A stretch of DNA of 64,000 nt from the NCBI RefSeq assembly GCF_009905545.1, contig NZ_JAAALB010000006.1, positions 186,001 to 250,000 of the forward strand, in the 5' to 3' direction. The translations under genes and the position numbers were made by a program. This DNA comes from Cellulophaga sp. BC115SP. GTDB taxonomy: Bacteria > Bacteroidota > Bacteroidia > Cytophagales > Spirosomataceae. The notes beneath the pieces are model-generated. The model saw only the letters and a list, made by a program, of their open reading frames with translations, made no database searches and was not told where the DNA came from. Below are positions 17,708-27,440 of this stretch, piece after piece (position 1 is the stretch's first letter; every line of letters starts with the position of its first letter).

Positions 17708-20700
17708 ATGCTAAACAAACTTTCCCAAAAATCTAAAATACTGATTCCTACAGTCTTGCTTGGAGGTGTGCTTTTGGGCACTGCTTATCAGTTTTCACCC
17801 AAAAGTCGATTTATCAATCACTATGTGGATTCTCTCTTGACCGAAAATCAGAAACGTTTACCAGACAATGCCCTCAAAGGCGTTAAAATGGTAGATGGTC
17901 TCACTGTAAGTACTTTTGCCACCGAACCCATGCTCATCAACCCAACTGATATTGATGTAGATGCCAAAGGTCGTGTATGGGTTTTAGAAGCTTACAATTA
18001 TAGACCTTCTATCACGGGCAACCCTACTCATAAAGAAGGTGATAGAATTGTGATTTTGGAAGATACCAATGGGGATGGCAAAGCAGATATAAGTAAGGTG
18101 TTTTATCAAGGTCCAGAAATTAATGCGCCGTTGGGTATCTCTGTGCTCAACAACGTAGTGATAGTGTCTCAAAGTCCTTACGTTTGGAAGTTTACCGATA
18201 CCGATGGCGATGATAAAGCAGACAAAAAGGAAATTCTATTCCAAGGAATTGAGGGCGAGCAACACGACCATGGCGTACATACTTTCGTATTTGGACCAGA
18301 TGGAAAGCTCTATTTTAACTTTGGAAATGAAGGTCGTCAACTCAAAGATGCGAAGGGCAATTTGGTTAAAGATCAATTCGGAAGAGAAATTTCTCGAAAA
18401 AACTTCCAAGAAGGAATGCTATTCCGTTGTAATCTGGATGGGTCAGAGGTAGAGTGTTTAGCTCAGAATTTTAGAAACAACTACGAAGTAGCAGTTGATT
18501 CGTATGGAACACTGTGGCAATCGGACAACGATGATGATGGCAACAAAGGGGTGCGTATCAATTTTGTCATGGAATATGGTAACTATGGCTATAAAGATCA
18601 AATGACGCGTGCTTCGTGGGGGTATCCTCGCACCAATATGGAAGAGGAAATACCTTTGCGCCACTGGCATTTGAACGACCCCGGTACAGTGCCAAACCTA
18701 TTACAAACAGGCTCAGGCTCACCTACAGGAATGGTTCTATATGAAGGCGATTTGTTACCCAAACAGTTTTATGGTCAAATGATTCACTGCGAGCCAGGAC
18801 ACAACGTCGTGCGCTCTTACCCTGTGACGAAAAAAGGGGCAGGATATTCGGCGCAAATTGTGAATATCATGAAAAATGAAACTGACCAATGGTTCCGCCC
18901 TGCCGATGTATGTGTCGCACCTGATGGCTCACTCATTGTGGCTGACTGGTATGACCCAGGCGTTGGAGGACACCAAGCAGGCGACTTAACCCGTGGACGC
19001 ATTTATCGTATTGCACCTCCTCAAACTCCCTATTCTGTCCCTAAGCAAGATTTTGCGACTCCCGAAGGAGCTGCCAAGGCATTACAAAGTCCCAATATTG
19101 CGACTCGCTACCTCGCTTGGGAAGCTTTAAGCAAAATGGGAAAAAGCGCTGAAAATGCATTGGCCTCTTACTGGAAAAACGACAATCCAAGAGTTCGTGC
19201 TAGAGCTTTTTGGGCATTAGTTAAATTGGTTGATGCCAAAAAATACACTGATTTAGCTATTCAGGACGCTAATCCAGATATTCGTATCGCTGGATTGCGT
19301 GCAGTTCGCCAAGGTAAATTAGACATTTTAGACTATGTAGAAAAATTAGCAAAAGACACCGACCCTCAAGTACGTAGAGAATGTGCGATAGCGCTGTATG
19401 GACAAAAAAACCCTAAAGCTAGTCAGTTGTGGGCAACTTTGGCTTCGCAACACGATGGTAAAGACCGTTGGTATTTGGAGGCTTTGGGTATTGGTGCTGA
19501 GGACAATTGGGATGCTTGCTTTAGTGCCTATTTATCTCAAAATCAAAACCCTGCTAACTCCGCCTCAGGAAAAGATATTATTTGGCGCTCGAGAAGTAAT
19601 CAATCTGTAAAACTATTGGCTTCTTTGGCTACAGACCCAAGTATAGCCTTAAAAGAACGTTTGCGTTATTTCCGTGCTTTTGATTTTGTAAAAGGTTCCG
19701 AAAAATCTTCGGCGCTTTTAGGCATGTTGAATGGTAATTCTCAAGAGCAAAACCAGATTAATCGTTTGGCATTAGGTCATCTCGATGCAGAATTTGTTAA
19801 AACGTCTCCGATTGCCAAAAATGCCTTAGTACAACTCATGAATAATCTGGACGACAAAGAGTTTGTTCAATTACAAGATAAATACACATTGCCTGAAGGC
19901 AACGAGCGTCTGATTAGCATGATTGGCAAAGGTGAAAAAGTTGGCGATGCGGGGAATGCTCTATTCAAATCTCCACAAGGGGTTCTATTGGCTAAAAATA
20001 TCATTAATAATCCCAAACAAGAAGATTTAGCCATTAAGATTCTTGGTGCGATTCGTTGGAATGGGGGAAAAACGCAGTTGACATTACTACAAGATGCCAT
20101 GTTCAATCCCAAATATAGCGCCAATATCCATCGTGAAGCGACTCGTTATTTGGGCGGTAGTGGCAATGGTGAAGACCTTATCTTGGAGTTGTTGAAAGCT
20201 AAAAAGATTAAGAAAGACTTGATACCTGTGGCAGTAGAAGGCGTAAGCCGTGCGTGGCGTCGTTCGATACGTGTAGAGGCTGCCCAATATTTAGGTACAA
20301 CGAACGCCACTAGCAAAAAGCTCCCTCCTATTTCTGAACTAATTGCGTTGACAGGTAATCCCAAAAATGGTGCGCAGGTATTTGCCAACAACTGTTCGGT
20401 ATGTCATCAGGTCAATGGCGAAGGAATGGATTTTGGACCCAAGCTTTCAGAAATAGGCAGTAAGCTAGCCAAGGAAGGTCAATATCTTGCCATTTTACAT
20501 CCAGATGCAGGTATTAGCTTTGGCTACGAAGGCTGGGATATCAAACTCAAAGATGGCACTCAGCTAGTGGGAATTGTTGCTTCAAAAACTGAAACTGATG
20601 TTGTCTTAAAAATGCCTGGAGGTCTTGTTCAAAACCTTAAGACTAGCGCTATTAAATCCATAAAAATGCAAAGCAACTCGATGATGCCGACAGGTTTAGC

Positions 20701-20767
20701 GGACGGTATGTCTCAACAAGAATTGGTCGATTTAGTAGAGTTCTTAATGACTTTGAAAAAGAAATAG
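17708..20767 (+). CDS. PVC-type haem-binding protein: dehydrogenase-like propeller, HEAT-like repeats, cytochrome c
   Basis: A 1019-residue exported protein. After a signal/anchor (KILIPTVLLGGVLLGTAYQF) comes a beta-propeller resembling the membrane-bound dehydrogenase domain (MLINPTDIDVDAKGRVWVLEAYNYRP; WFRPADVCVAPDGSLIVADWYDPGVGGH), then a middle of HEAT-like helical pairs (residues about 450-850), and a C-terminal haem-binding domain with CSVCH at 896-900 and the distal region GPKLSEIG. Such proteins are frequent in Planctomycetes and Cytophagales and are thought to oxidise sugars or related compounds and pass electrons to the haem; the substrate is unknown. The DTDGDDKADKKE-type Asp repeats probably bind calcium. 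Confidence 0.88.
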   Translation: MLNKLSQKSKILIPTVLLGGVLLGTAYQFSPKSRFINHYVDSLLTENQKRLPDNALKGVKMVDGLTVSTFATEPMLINPTDIDVDAKGRVWVLEAYNYRPSITGNPTHKEGDRIVILEDTNGDGKADISKVFYQGPEINAPLGISVLNNVVIVSQSPYVWKFTDTDGDDKADKKEILFQGIEGEQHDHGVHTFVFGPDGKLYFNFGNEGRQLKDAKGNLVKDQFGREISRKNFQEGMLFRCNLDGSEVECLAQNFRNNYEVAVDSYGTLWQSDNDDDGNKGVRINFVMEYGNYGYKDQMTRASWGYPRTNMEEEIPLRHWHLNDPGTVPNLLQTGSGSPTGMVLYEGDLLPKQFYGQMIHCEPGHNVVRSYPVTKKGAGYSAQIVNIMKNETDQWFRPADVCVAPDGSLIVADWYDPGVGGHQAGDLTRGRIYRIAPPQTPYSVPKQDFATPEGAAKALQSPNIATRYLAWEALSKMGKSAENALASYWKNDNPRVRARAFWALVKLVDAKKYTDLAIQDANPDIRIAGLRAVRQGKLDILDYVEKLAKDTDPQVRRECAIALYGQKNPKASQLWATLASQHDGKDRWYLEALGIGAEDNWDACFSAYLSQNQNPANSASGKDIIWRSRSNQSVKLLASLATDPSIALKERLRYFRAFDFVKGSEKSSALLGMLNGNSQEQNQINRLALGHLDAEFVKTSPIAKNALVQLMNNLDDKEFVQLQDKYTLPEGNERLISMIGKGEKVGDAGNALFKSPQGVLLAKNIINNPKQEDLAIKILGAIRWNGGKTQLTLLQDAMFNPKYSANIHREATRYLGGSGNGEDLILELLKAKKIKKDLIPVAVEGVSRAWRRSIRVEAAQYLGTTNATSKKLPPISELIALTGNPKNGAQVFANNCSVCHQVNGEGMDFGPKLSEIGSKLAKEGQYLAILHPDAGISFGYEGWDIKLKDGTQLVGIVASKTETDVVLKMPGGLVQNLKTSAIKSIKMQSNSMMPTGLADGMSQQELVDLVEFLMTLKKK

Positions 20768-20769
20768 TT

Positions 20770-20829
20770 TTTGATTTGAAAATGTGAGGATGGGAGGATT
20801 TGAAAATGTGAAGATTTGAAAATGTGTGA
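20770..20829. repeat. Short tandem repeat GATTTGAAAATGTGA
   Basis: Three copies of GATTTGAAAATGTGAR occur between 20770 and 20826, with GATGGGAG inserted between the first two. A similar stretch is found at 30603-30633. It lies directly after the stop codon of the haem protein gene. Confidence 0.6.
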
Positions 20830-20940
20830 TTCAGGTGTAGAGATGCAATGCTTTTCATCTAAAGGTTATTCACTCAATATTTTAGTAAAACATGAGTGTC
20901 ATCCCGAATTTTTAGGATTGGGATTATGCGCTAAGTATTT

Positions 20941-21125
20941 ATCAAAAAAGCGGTCGAAAAATATTTTTTCGACCGCTTTTTTAATGCTGTTATGCAAGAT
21001 TTTACTTGGCTTTAGACGCAAATATTGAGACGCAATCATTGCGTCTCTACCGCTAGGCTAGCATATAAATTTTAACAGAATCACTCATGCACTCAATCAC
21101 AAATCACTCAATTTGATAGGTGAAA
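20941..21125. repeat. Left direct repeat around the Gly-zipper lipoprotein gene
   Basis: Contains, in order, the GCGGTCGAAAAA hairpin, a palindrome AGACGCAATCATTGCGTCT (21030-21048), TAAATTTTAACAGAATCACTCATGC and CACTCAA units. The same order recurs at 21951-22096 downstream of the lipoprotein gene, with scattered changes. Confidence 0.75.
20944..20982. terminator. Bidirectional terminator hairpin (GCGGTCGAAAA type)
   Basis: AAAAAAGCGGTCGAAAAA pairs with TTTTTCGACCGCTTTTTT around a short AT loop. It probably ends transcription from the PVC-type gene. A near-identical hairpin is at 21951-21989. Confidence 0.8.
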
Positions 21126-21316
21126 ATCCTCCAATCAAAATTTGACCACTCACTCAATTACCCATTAGGAACAAACCCAAACGGGTAGTATTTACGTTAA
21201 TATGTCAAAGAAACAGATTTTTCTGCTTTCAACTTTGTACTGTCAAACATTTATGAAGCAATTATTTTAAAACAACATATCATTCACTAATTGCTTTATA
21301 CTAACACGTAAAATTT

Positions 21317-21826
21317 ATGAAAAAGCTAATTTTAATCTTCGCAACAGCCATTCTTGGCTTGGCTTCTTGCCAACAAAAAACAGATGATAAAGCTGCTATT
21401 GAATTAGCCAAACAAGCTGCCATTGACTCGATGAAAATGGTCGCTCAAGCGCAAGAAGTAAAACAAATGGTGATTGACTCCATGCAAAAAGCAACACCAA
21501 CAACACAAGTTACGCAATCGACTGGTGAAAGTGCTCAAAGTACGAGTGCTGCCGTTTCTGGTGCTAATAATAGTAGTCCTGCCAAAGTTGAAAAGACTTC
21601 TAGCTCAAGTAGCTCGTCGACAAATACGGCTAGTACGCCAACCGTAACCAAGAAAAAAAGTAAAATGTCAAAAGTTGCCAAAGGAGCTTTAATTGGGGCT
21701 GGTGTAGGTGCTGTAACTGGTGCAATTGTCAATAAACGAAATAGAGCAGCTGGAGCTGTCATTGGCGGAGCACTAGGCGCTGGCGCTGGTGCAGGTGTAG
21801 GTGCAATTTTAGATAAAAAACAGTAG
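21317..21826 (+). CDS. Glycine-zipper lipoprotein
   Basis: A 169-residue lipoprotein (MKKLILIFATAILGLASCQQ, lipobox LASC). A linker rich in Ser, Thr and Gln (residues about 60-110) leads to a basic patch KKKSKMSK and a C-terminal Gly-zipper, GALIGAGVGAVTGAIVNKRNRAAGAVIGGALGAGAGAGVGAILD, of the YMGG type. Such zippers pack helices in membranes; the role here is unknown, possibly envelope maintenance. Direct repeats of about 150 bases flank the gene. Confidence 0.82.
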   Translation: MKKLILIFATAILGLASCQQKTDDKAAIELAKQAAIDSMKMVAQAQEVKQMVIDSMQKATPTTQVTQSTGESAQSTSAAVSGANNSSPAKVEKTSSSSSSSTNTASTPTVTKKKSKMSKVAKGALIGAGVGAVTGAIVNKRNRAAGAVIGGALGAGAGAGVGAILDKKQ

Positions 21827-22169
21827 ATAATTTTATCTGCTTTAGACGCTAAATTTATACAGTAGGCTAAAAGTTTAAAAGTATCTCTAAAACATTTATA
21901 CCTGTTACATACGGTCTAAAGCATGATCAAAATGCTGATAATTATTCATTAAAAAAGCGGTCGAAAATCAATTTTCGACCGCTTTTTTTGATACGCTTAT
22001 GTGATGTCTGATTCGGCTTAAGACGCAAAGCATTGCGTCTCTGCCACTAGCTGAATACAAATTTTAGAACAATCACTCATGCACAACTCACTCAATACAA
22101 AATGACCAATGTTGTCATACTGGTGAAGTTAGAATCTATAATTCAAAACGCTGCCATCCTAACTCCTCC
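21827..22169. repeat. Gap with right direct repeat and terminator hairpin
   Basis: Bases 21951-21989 form a GCGGTCGAAAA/TTTTCGACCGC hairpin with A and T tails (a bidirectional terminator between the lipoprotein gene and the convergent thioredoxin gene). Bases 22020-22100 repeat the AGACGCAAAGCATTGCGTCT palindrome and the ACAATCACTCATGC segment seen at 21029-21090. No gene is present. Confidence 0.75.
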
Positions 22170-23381
22170 CTATTTTCCTGTCGACAAATCTTGCTTCAAT
22201 AATTCATCAATTTCATGATTAAATTCTTTGACAAAATCATCATAATATTTTCCTGTTGCTGGACCTGAATATCCTGTATGAATTTTAGCGACTTTTCCAG
22301 ACTTATCTACAATAATCGTAGTTGGAAAAGAAATAATCTCAGACAAAGCTGGTAATACTGACGAAGCGTATTGAGTGTCTGCCAAACCTGCAAACAAGAT
22401 ATCATATTGGATGTCAAAACGTTTTTTCAAAGCTTCCAAACGAGTTTTGGCAAAAGCTGGATCGTTTTTACGCTCAAAAGACAAACCTATAATTTCTACA
22501 CCACGATTTTTGTTGGCTTTGTACCATGGCGCCATATATGAAGCTTCATCGATACAGTTTGGACACCAACTACCCAAAATGGTTACAATCACCACTTTTC
22601 CTTTGTATTTGGCATCACTCAATGAGGTATTTTGCCCTGTAAAAGCATCTGGAAAAGTAAAATCAAATTGTTTCCCATCCTTTACTTTCGTCAATGAATA
22701 CGCATCTGGTAATTCTATTTGGTCATTCTTTGTCCCTTTCAATGGTCGTGCACTTGTAGCTCCAATGCTTTGACCAGTAATGGTATTTCCTTCGATTTTA
22801 CCAATAATCAACGCTGGACTCGAGCCGCTAAAGGCCGAAAGATAGAACTCATCACCTTTGATATCGCCTTCATAATAGCGATAATCTCCTGTTTTTGACA
22901 AGAACGTTCCTGTAATTTTTTGACCTTTTTGCTCAAATACTCCAATTACTGGCGTTGTAGCAGTGCCCATATACACTTCCCATTTACCCGCTAAACTTGC
23001 TTTTGAAGGTGCTACTTTTTCGAAGAAACGGTAGCGACTACCTTGAGATGCTTTGAATGGAATACGAGTAGTACCTTTTTTGAATACCCCCGATAAAGTA
23101 GTTGGACTTTCGATTTTGGCTGCTAATACAGCATCAAAAACCTCTACTGGAATAAATAATGAATCTCCTTTTTGTGTAACTCCTTTTAGTTCAAATCGCT
23201 CAGAAGCATTCAACAAATAGGCGTCTTTGCCTTTTAACTCAAAATTGAAAGGCGATTCTTTTCCTTCAAACAAACTAAAAGTACCTCTCCAAACACCTTG
23301 CTTAGGAGCTACTTGTGCTTTTGTAATGCCAAAGCTTGCTATAGCTAAAGCCGCTGAGGCTATAATTTTATGTAATTTCAT
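22170..23381 (-). CDS. TlpA-like periplasmic thioredoxin-fold protein with N-terminal extension
   Basis: The 403-residue exported protein (signal MKLHKIIASAALAIASFGITKAQ) has an N-terminal half of beta-rich, DUF4369-like character that lacks catalytic motifs, then a TlpA/ResA thioredoxin domain with the active site WCPNC (Cys 273 and 276) and a cis-Pro context in IISFPTTIIVDKSGK. It probably reduces or exchanges disulfides in the periplasm, for instance in cytochrome c maturation or stress. It is monocistronic; a terminator hairpin lies 180 bases downstream. Confidence 0.9.
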   Translation of the reverse strand: MKLHKIIASAALAIASFGITKAQVAPKQGVWRGTFSLFEGKESPFNFELKGKDAYLLNASERFELKGVTQKGDSLFIPVEVFDAVLAAKIESPTTLSGVFKKGTTRIPFKASQGSRYRFFEKVAPSKASLAGKWEVYMGTATTPVIGVFEQKGQKITGTFLSKTGDYRYYEGDIKGDEFYLSAFSGSSPALIIGKIEGNTITGQSIGATSARPLKGTKNDQIELPDAYSLTKVKDGKQFDFTFPDAFTGQNTSLSDAKYKGKVVIVTILGSWCPNCIDEASYMAPWYKANKNRGVEIIGLSFERKNDPAFAKTRLEALKKRFDIQYDILFAGLADTQYASSVLPALSEIISFPTTIIVDKSGKVAKIHTGYSGPATGKYYDDFVKEFNHEIDELLKQDLSTGK

Positions 23382-23719
23382 ATTTTAGATTTTAGTTGTC
23401 GTGTAATTTTTATTACTCTTACGAATAGACTGTAAACGAATATTTACTCCTTTTATCTATCGTTAGAAACTTATTTTTTTTAAAATTAGAAATTTAATCT
23501 ATAAGTTCTATAGAATAAACAATTATTCAAGAATTGAGTTCATAAATTGAGTAGAAACTGCTATTTAAGTAACCCCACCAGACAGGACCTCTTTTGCTTA
23601 CAGCATATAGCCTAAAGCAGATAAATTTTGCCCCCTATCCATTTATCGTTCCATTCTTCACGAAGCAAATTTTTTATTGGTGTGTGCAACCTAACTTCGT
23701 TGTGTTGCATCTAGTAACT

Positions 23720-24728
23720 GTTAGCGGCGATTATAAAACAAACCTACATAAAATGAAACAGATTTTAACATTCTTATTCTTTGTGACAACAGTAAATATT
23801 TTTGCACAAAATGTACCTTACGAAAAGAAAATTATATACAAGACTAAATTTGATGATGCAATACCTGTATTAAATGTTGGAACTTTTCACATGGGTGAAA
23901 CTTCTGATGCAAACGCAACGGATTTTGATGAAAACAACAAAAAGAATCAGCAAGAAATTAAAAAATTAGCTAAGATGTTAGCTGAATTTAAACCAACAAT
24001 AATTGTTATTGAAGATTTACCTAAAAATGATAGTTTGAGACAAATCGCGTATTCAGATTATCTAAAAAACCCAACGAAAAAGTTTGTAAATCCAGACGAA
24101 ATAGAATTGTTAGCTTATGAAGTTGGAAGACTTAGCGGAGCAAAAAAGATTTATGGAATCGACTTTAAAGAAAAGTACAACTACAATATTAATGTTGTAA
24201 ACAGTGTAGATACTACTACTTTAAGCAAATATTCTATACTGAGTGATGAAAATGACTCAAAAAATCCCGAAAAAGGAATTCCTTTTTATGATTTATTCAA
24301 ACTGAATAATCATCCTCAATATTTGGAAAGTCTTATCAACTTTAATGCTGATTTGTTATTATACAATTCAAGTAAAAATCATGCTCAAGGCGCAGACGAA
24401 GCTGGCAAATTTTACCATAGAAATTTAGTAATGTTTTCTAATCTAAATCAAATCCCAATGACGAAAGATGATAGAATTTTCATTTTAATGGGAGGAACCC
24501 ATACAGCTTTCTTCATGGATTTTTTGAAAAGAAGTCCAAAATTTCAACTTGAAAATACATTTAATTACCTAAAATAACCGCAACATCGGGTTGGCAATTT
24601 GGCGATTGAAGTGCTTTTATAAAGCATTTGTACAAGGTTCAATGGCCGTAATTGGCTACGTCGGATCTTCAATTTCTATTGAACTTTTGTGCTAAAATTT
24701 CGCCGCATCGTCAAGCGTTTTCCGTTAG
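23720..24728. mobile_element. Cassette-like unit carrying the DUF5694 gene
   Basis: The gene lies between two GTTAG cores (23720-23724 in CTGTTAGCGGCG and 24724-24728 in CCGTTAGTAGCC). Between the gene's stop and the second core is a 150-base imperfectly palindromic stretch starting TAACCGCAACATCGGG and holding the pairs CGTA/TACG and TTGTACAAGGTTCA/TGAACTTTTGTGC. The arrangement resembles an integron cassette with its attC site, although the cores do not fit GTTRRRY exactly. No integrase gene lies in the window. Confidence 0.45.
23753..24577 (+). CDS. DUF5694 protein, exported
   Basis: A 274-residue protein with a signal peptide (MKQILTFLFFVTTVNIFAQ) and the start of the DUF5694 domain, VLNVGTFHMGETSDANATDFDENNKKNQQEIKKL, followed by KPTIIVIEDLPKND and the C-terminal RIFILMGGTHTAFFMDFLKRSP. 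The HMG and GGTHTAF motifs recall a metal- or haem-type site related to TraB/ChaN folds, but no activity is known. The ATG at 23753 was chosen because the longer frame upstream has no signal peptide and crosses a putative recombination core. The gene looks cassette-borne. Confidence 0.78.
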   Translation: MKQILTFLFFVTTVNIFAQNVPYEKKIIYKTKFDDAIPVLNVGTFHMGETSDANATDFDENNKKNQQEIKKLAKMLAEFKPTIIVIEDLPKNDSLRQIAYSDYLKNPTKKFVNPDEIELLAYEVGRLSGAKKIYGIDFKEKYNYNINVVNSVDTTTLSKYSILSDENDSKNPEKGIPFYDLFKLNNHPQYLESLINFNADLLLYNSSKNHAQGADEAGKFYHRNLVMFSNLNQIPMTKDDRIFILMGGTHTAFFMDFLKRSPKFQLENTFNYLK

Positions 24729-24806
24729 TAGCCATAGACTTTTTAATTCAAACTTCTTTAAACCTACAAGTGGGCTTGGCTAAGTGCTTTTAACAAATTT
24801 AAACCA

Positions 24807-27218
24807 ATGAAATTATTACAAACACTACTACTATCTATCTTTTGTGGATTTGGAGCTTTGGCTCAACAAAAAATTTCAGGTAAAGTCTTTGACGAAAAAA
24901 ATCAAGCTGCCGAATTTGCTACCGTCGCGTTACTTTCAGCCAAAGATTCGAGTATGGTAAAAGCCAATTTGACTGACGCTTCTGGAGTCTATCATTTCGA
25001 ATCAGTTAATAAAGGTCGCTATCTTATTAGTATTTCGATGATGGGTTATCAAAAAGCCTTCAGTGCTGTTTTCTCGGTCGACCAATCACCTGTTACAATC
25101 GAAACGATTACGTTAAAAACGAGTTCAAAGACCTTAGATGAGGTAACAGTAACCGCACAAAAGCCTTTTTTAGAACAAAGAGCAGACAAACTAGTCGTAA
25201 ATGTGGCTAATAGTCCTGCCTCCGTGGGAAGTACTGCCATTGAGGTTTTACAAAAAGTACCTGGGCTAATTATTGCTCAAGACCGCATCACGATTGCTGG
25301 TAAAGCTTCGGTATCTATTATGATTGATGGAAAACCGTCGCAGTACACCGATATGAATCAGGTATTGAAAGACTTGCCAAGTAATAGCATCGAAAAAATC
25401 GAGGTAATCAAAAACCCTTCTGCCAAATATGATGCCGCAGGTGGTGCCGTGATTAATATTATTATGAAACGCAATGCTAATCTTGGCACAAACGGCTCGA
25501 TTGCCCTCAACTTTAGAGGTGCAATGGTTGATAATACGGTCGTAAATCGTAGTAAAAATGACTTTTTTGGCGGATATTCTCCCAACTTTTCGCTCAATCA
25601 CCGCAAAGGCAAGTGGAACGTATTTGGAAGCTATACGTATTCTGACAGAACGTTTTTTCAACTCACCCAAATTGACCGTGTAATTGGTAAAGATGAGTTC
25701 TCGAATATCATGATGAATCCTGGCGATGCCAAAGTTCATAATGCACGTCTAGGTGCTGATTATTATTTAGATAAGAAAAACACTATAGGGATATTACTCA
25801 CAGGTTTTGACCGTTCGGGTAGCAACAACAGTACAGCTATTACAAAAGTATTTTCGACAGAAACTAAACAACAGACTAGTCAGTTCGAAACCCTTAACGA
25901 CCAACCTACGACTCGTAATAATATTGGTTATAACCTCAACTGGAAACATACTTTTGATAGTACAGGTCGTGAACTCAATGTGGATTTGGATTATGTGCAA
26001 TACAAACTCAAAAATCAGAACTTGATTACGATTTTGGATAACGGTCTACGTCGTAATAACTCACAGAGTGTGGATAACCCTGTTCAATTTATGACAGCGA
26101 AATTGGACTATACGCATCCTATTTCGAAGGATAGCAAGTTGGAAGCTGGTGGTAAAATGAGTTTTGCGACGATTGACAACGATTTGCGTTTTTATCGTGA
26201 ACAGGTGTTGGATACCAAACGAAGCAATGTTTTCAATTATAAAGAAAACATCAATGCGCTTTATGTCAATTACAATACCAGTTTTGGTAAAAAATGGGAA
26301 CTTCAAACAGGTTTGCGTACCGAACAAACCGTTGCAACAGGTTTTAGTCAGGTCGAAAACAAAAATGTGTTGGAACGTAACTATTGGCAGTTTTTCCCAA
26401 GTATTTTCTTGACGCATAAACTAAACAAAAGCTTGGCCGTTACGACCTCATTTACCCGTCGTATCGACCGCCCGAGTTATCAACAACAAAACCCATTTGA
26501 ATTCCAGATTGACTCTCTGACTTTTACAAGAGGAAATCCATTGTTGAAACCACAATTGACCAACGAAATCAAGTTACAGTTGACATTTGATGGACAGCCA
26601 TTCTTTGCGCTTGGCTACAACAACACCAACGATGTCATTGTGGATAATGCGCCTAAGCAAGACCCTGCGACAAAGCGTACTTATACCACTGCCGAAAACT
26701 TAGCGACTTACAAAAACTACTTTGTAGAACTAAACTTCCCTATCAAAATTGGAAAGAACATTTCTGGATATGGCGGTAATCAATTGATATACAATGCCTA
26801 TAATGCCAATTATCTAGGTGGCACCTTTGATCAGTCTCGCGTAAACTGGTTGGCGTATTTTAACATTAACGCCAAATTTACCAACAAACTCAGCATGGAA
26901 ATGGGCGGTTGGTATATGACTCGTTCGCAACAAGAGTTTTTAACTTTAAACCCATTAGGAGCATTAACGATCGGTTTACAGTACAAAGTATTGGAAGGAA
27001 AAGGCAAGATTTCATTGGCTATGAACGACGTATTTTACACTGAAAAAACAAGAGGACTTATTGAATATCAAGACATTAACCTCAAATATTTCAGCCGTGA
27101 AGCATCGCAAAACCTTCGATTAGGATTTAGCTATAGCTTTGGTAATCAGAAATTAAAAGCAAGCCGTTCACGTCAAACAGGCTCCGAATCGGAATCTAAC
27201 CGTGTAAAAGCAAACTAA
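24807..27218 (+). CDS. Outer membrane beta-barrel receptor with carboxypeptidase-like N-domain
   Basis: An 803-residue TonB-dependent-type protein. Signal MKLLQTLLLSIFCGFGALAQ; CarboxypepD-like domain (ISGKVFDEKNQAAEFATVALLSAKDSSMVKANLTDASG); plug region (VLQKVPGLIIAQDRITIAGKASVSIMIDGKPS; IEKIEVIKNPSAKYDAAGGAVINIIMKR); then a barrel of about 550 residues with RPSYQQQNPFEF and RGNPLLKPQLTNE near the end of the conserved core. This is the outer membrane beta-barrel family that is often expressed next to stress regulators rather than a known nutrient system; ligand unknown. It is monocistronic. Confidence 0.9.
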   Translation: MKLLQTLLLSIFCGFGALAQQKISGKVFDEKNQAAEFATVALLSAKDSSMVKANLTDASGVYHFESVNKGRYLISISMMGYQKAFSAVFSVDQSPVTIETITLKTSSKTLDEVTVTAQKPFLEQRADKLVVNVANSPASVGSTAIEVLQKVPGLIIAQDRITIAGKASVSIMIDGKPSQYTDMNQVLKDLPSNSIEKIEVIKNPSAKYDAAGGAVINIIMKRNANLGTNGSIALNFRGAMVDNTVVNRSKNDFFGGYSPNFSLNHRKGKWNVFGSYTYSDRTFFQLTQIDRVIGKDEFSNIMMNPGDAKVHNARLGADYYLDKKNTIGILLTGFDRSGSNNSTAITKVFSTETKQQTSQFETLNDQPTTRNNIGYNLNWKHTFDSTGRELNVDLDYVQYKLKNQNLITILDNGLRRNNSQSVDNPVQFMTAKLDYTHPISKDSKLEAGGKMSFATIDNDLRFYREQVLDTKRSNVFNYKENINALYVNYNTSFGKKWELQTGLRTEQTVATGFSQVENKNVLERNYWQFFPSIFLTHKLNKSLAVTTSFTRRIDRPSYQQQNPFEFQIDSLTFTRGNPLLKPQLTNEIKLQLTFDGQPFFALGYNNTNDVIVDNAPKQDPATKRTYTTAENLATYKNYFVELNFPIKIGKNISGYGGNQLIYNAYNANYLGGTFDQSRVNWLAYFNINAKFTNKLSMEMGGWYMTRSQQEFLTLNPLGALTIGLQYKVLEGKGKISLAMNDVFYTEKTRGLIEYQDINLKYFSREASQNLRLGFSYSFGNQKLKASRSRQTGSESESNRVKAN

Positions 27219-27310
27219 ATAGGAGCTTTGAGTGCTGAGTTTGGAGTGCTGAGTTTTGAAAAGTGTATGAGTGATTATTTTTAAATTAATATTCAGCAGT
27301 AGAGACGCAA

Positions 27311-27440
27311 TCTTACTAGTTCAAGATTTAGTCTTGGACTCATTTTTACTACAGTTTTGAAACTGAAGTAAGGAATAAAAAATTAATGCCTTAGAAAAAC
27401 AGAAGTTTGATTCTATTTTTCTAAGGCATTAATTTTTTTG
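27311..27440. repeat. Left copy of ~130-bp direct repeat (REP-like plus long hairpin)
   Basis: The repeat begins TCTTACTAGTTCAAGATTTAG, contains hairpins AGTTCAAGATTTAGTCTTGGACT and CAGTTTTGAAACTG, and ends in a hairpin with arms AATTAATGCCTTAGAAAAA and TTTTTCTAAGGCATTAATT around CAGAAGTTTGATTCTA. The last hairpin with its T-run can serve as a terminator. The right copy is at 29456-29586. Confidence 0.85.

Noticed and set aside
20816-21028. Plus-strand 70-codon frame after the haem protein gene
   Set aside because: Spans tandem repeats and the terminator hairpin, so it is not a gene.
23594-23752. Longer start for the DUF5694 gene
   Set aside because: The extension lacks a signal peptide and crosses the GTTAG core; the inner ATG opens a clear signal peptide.
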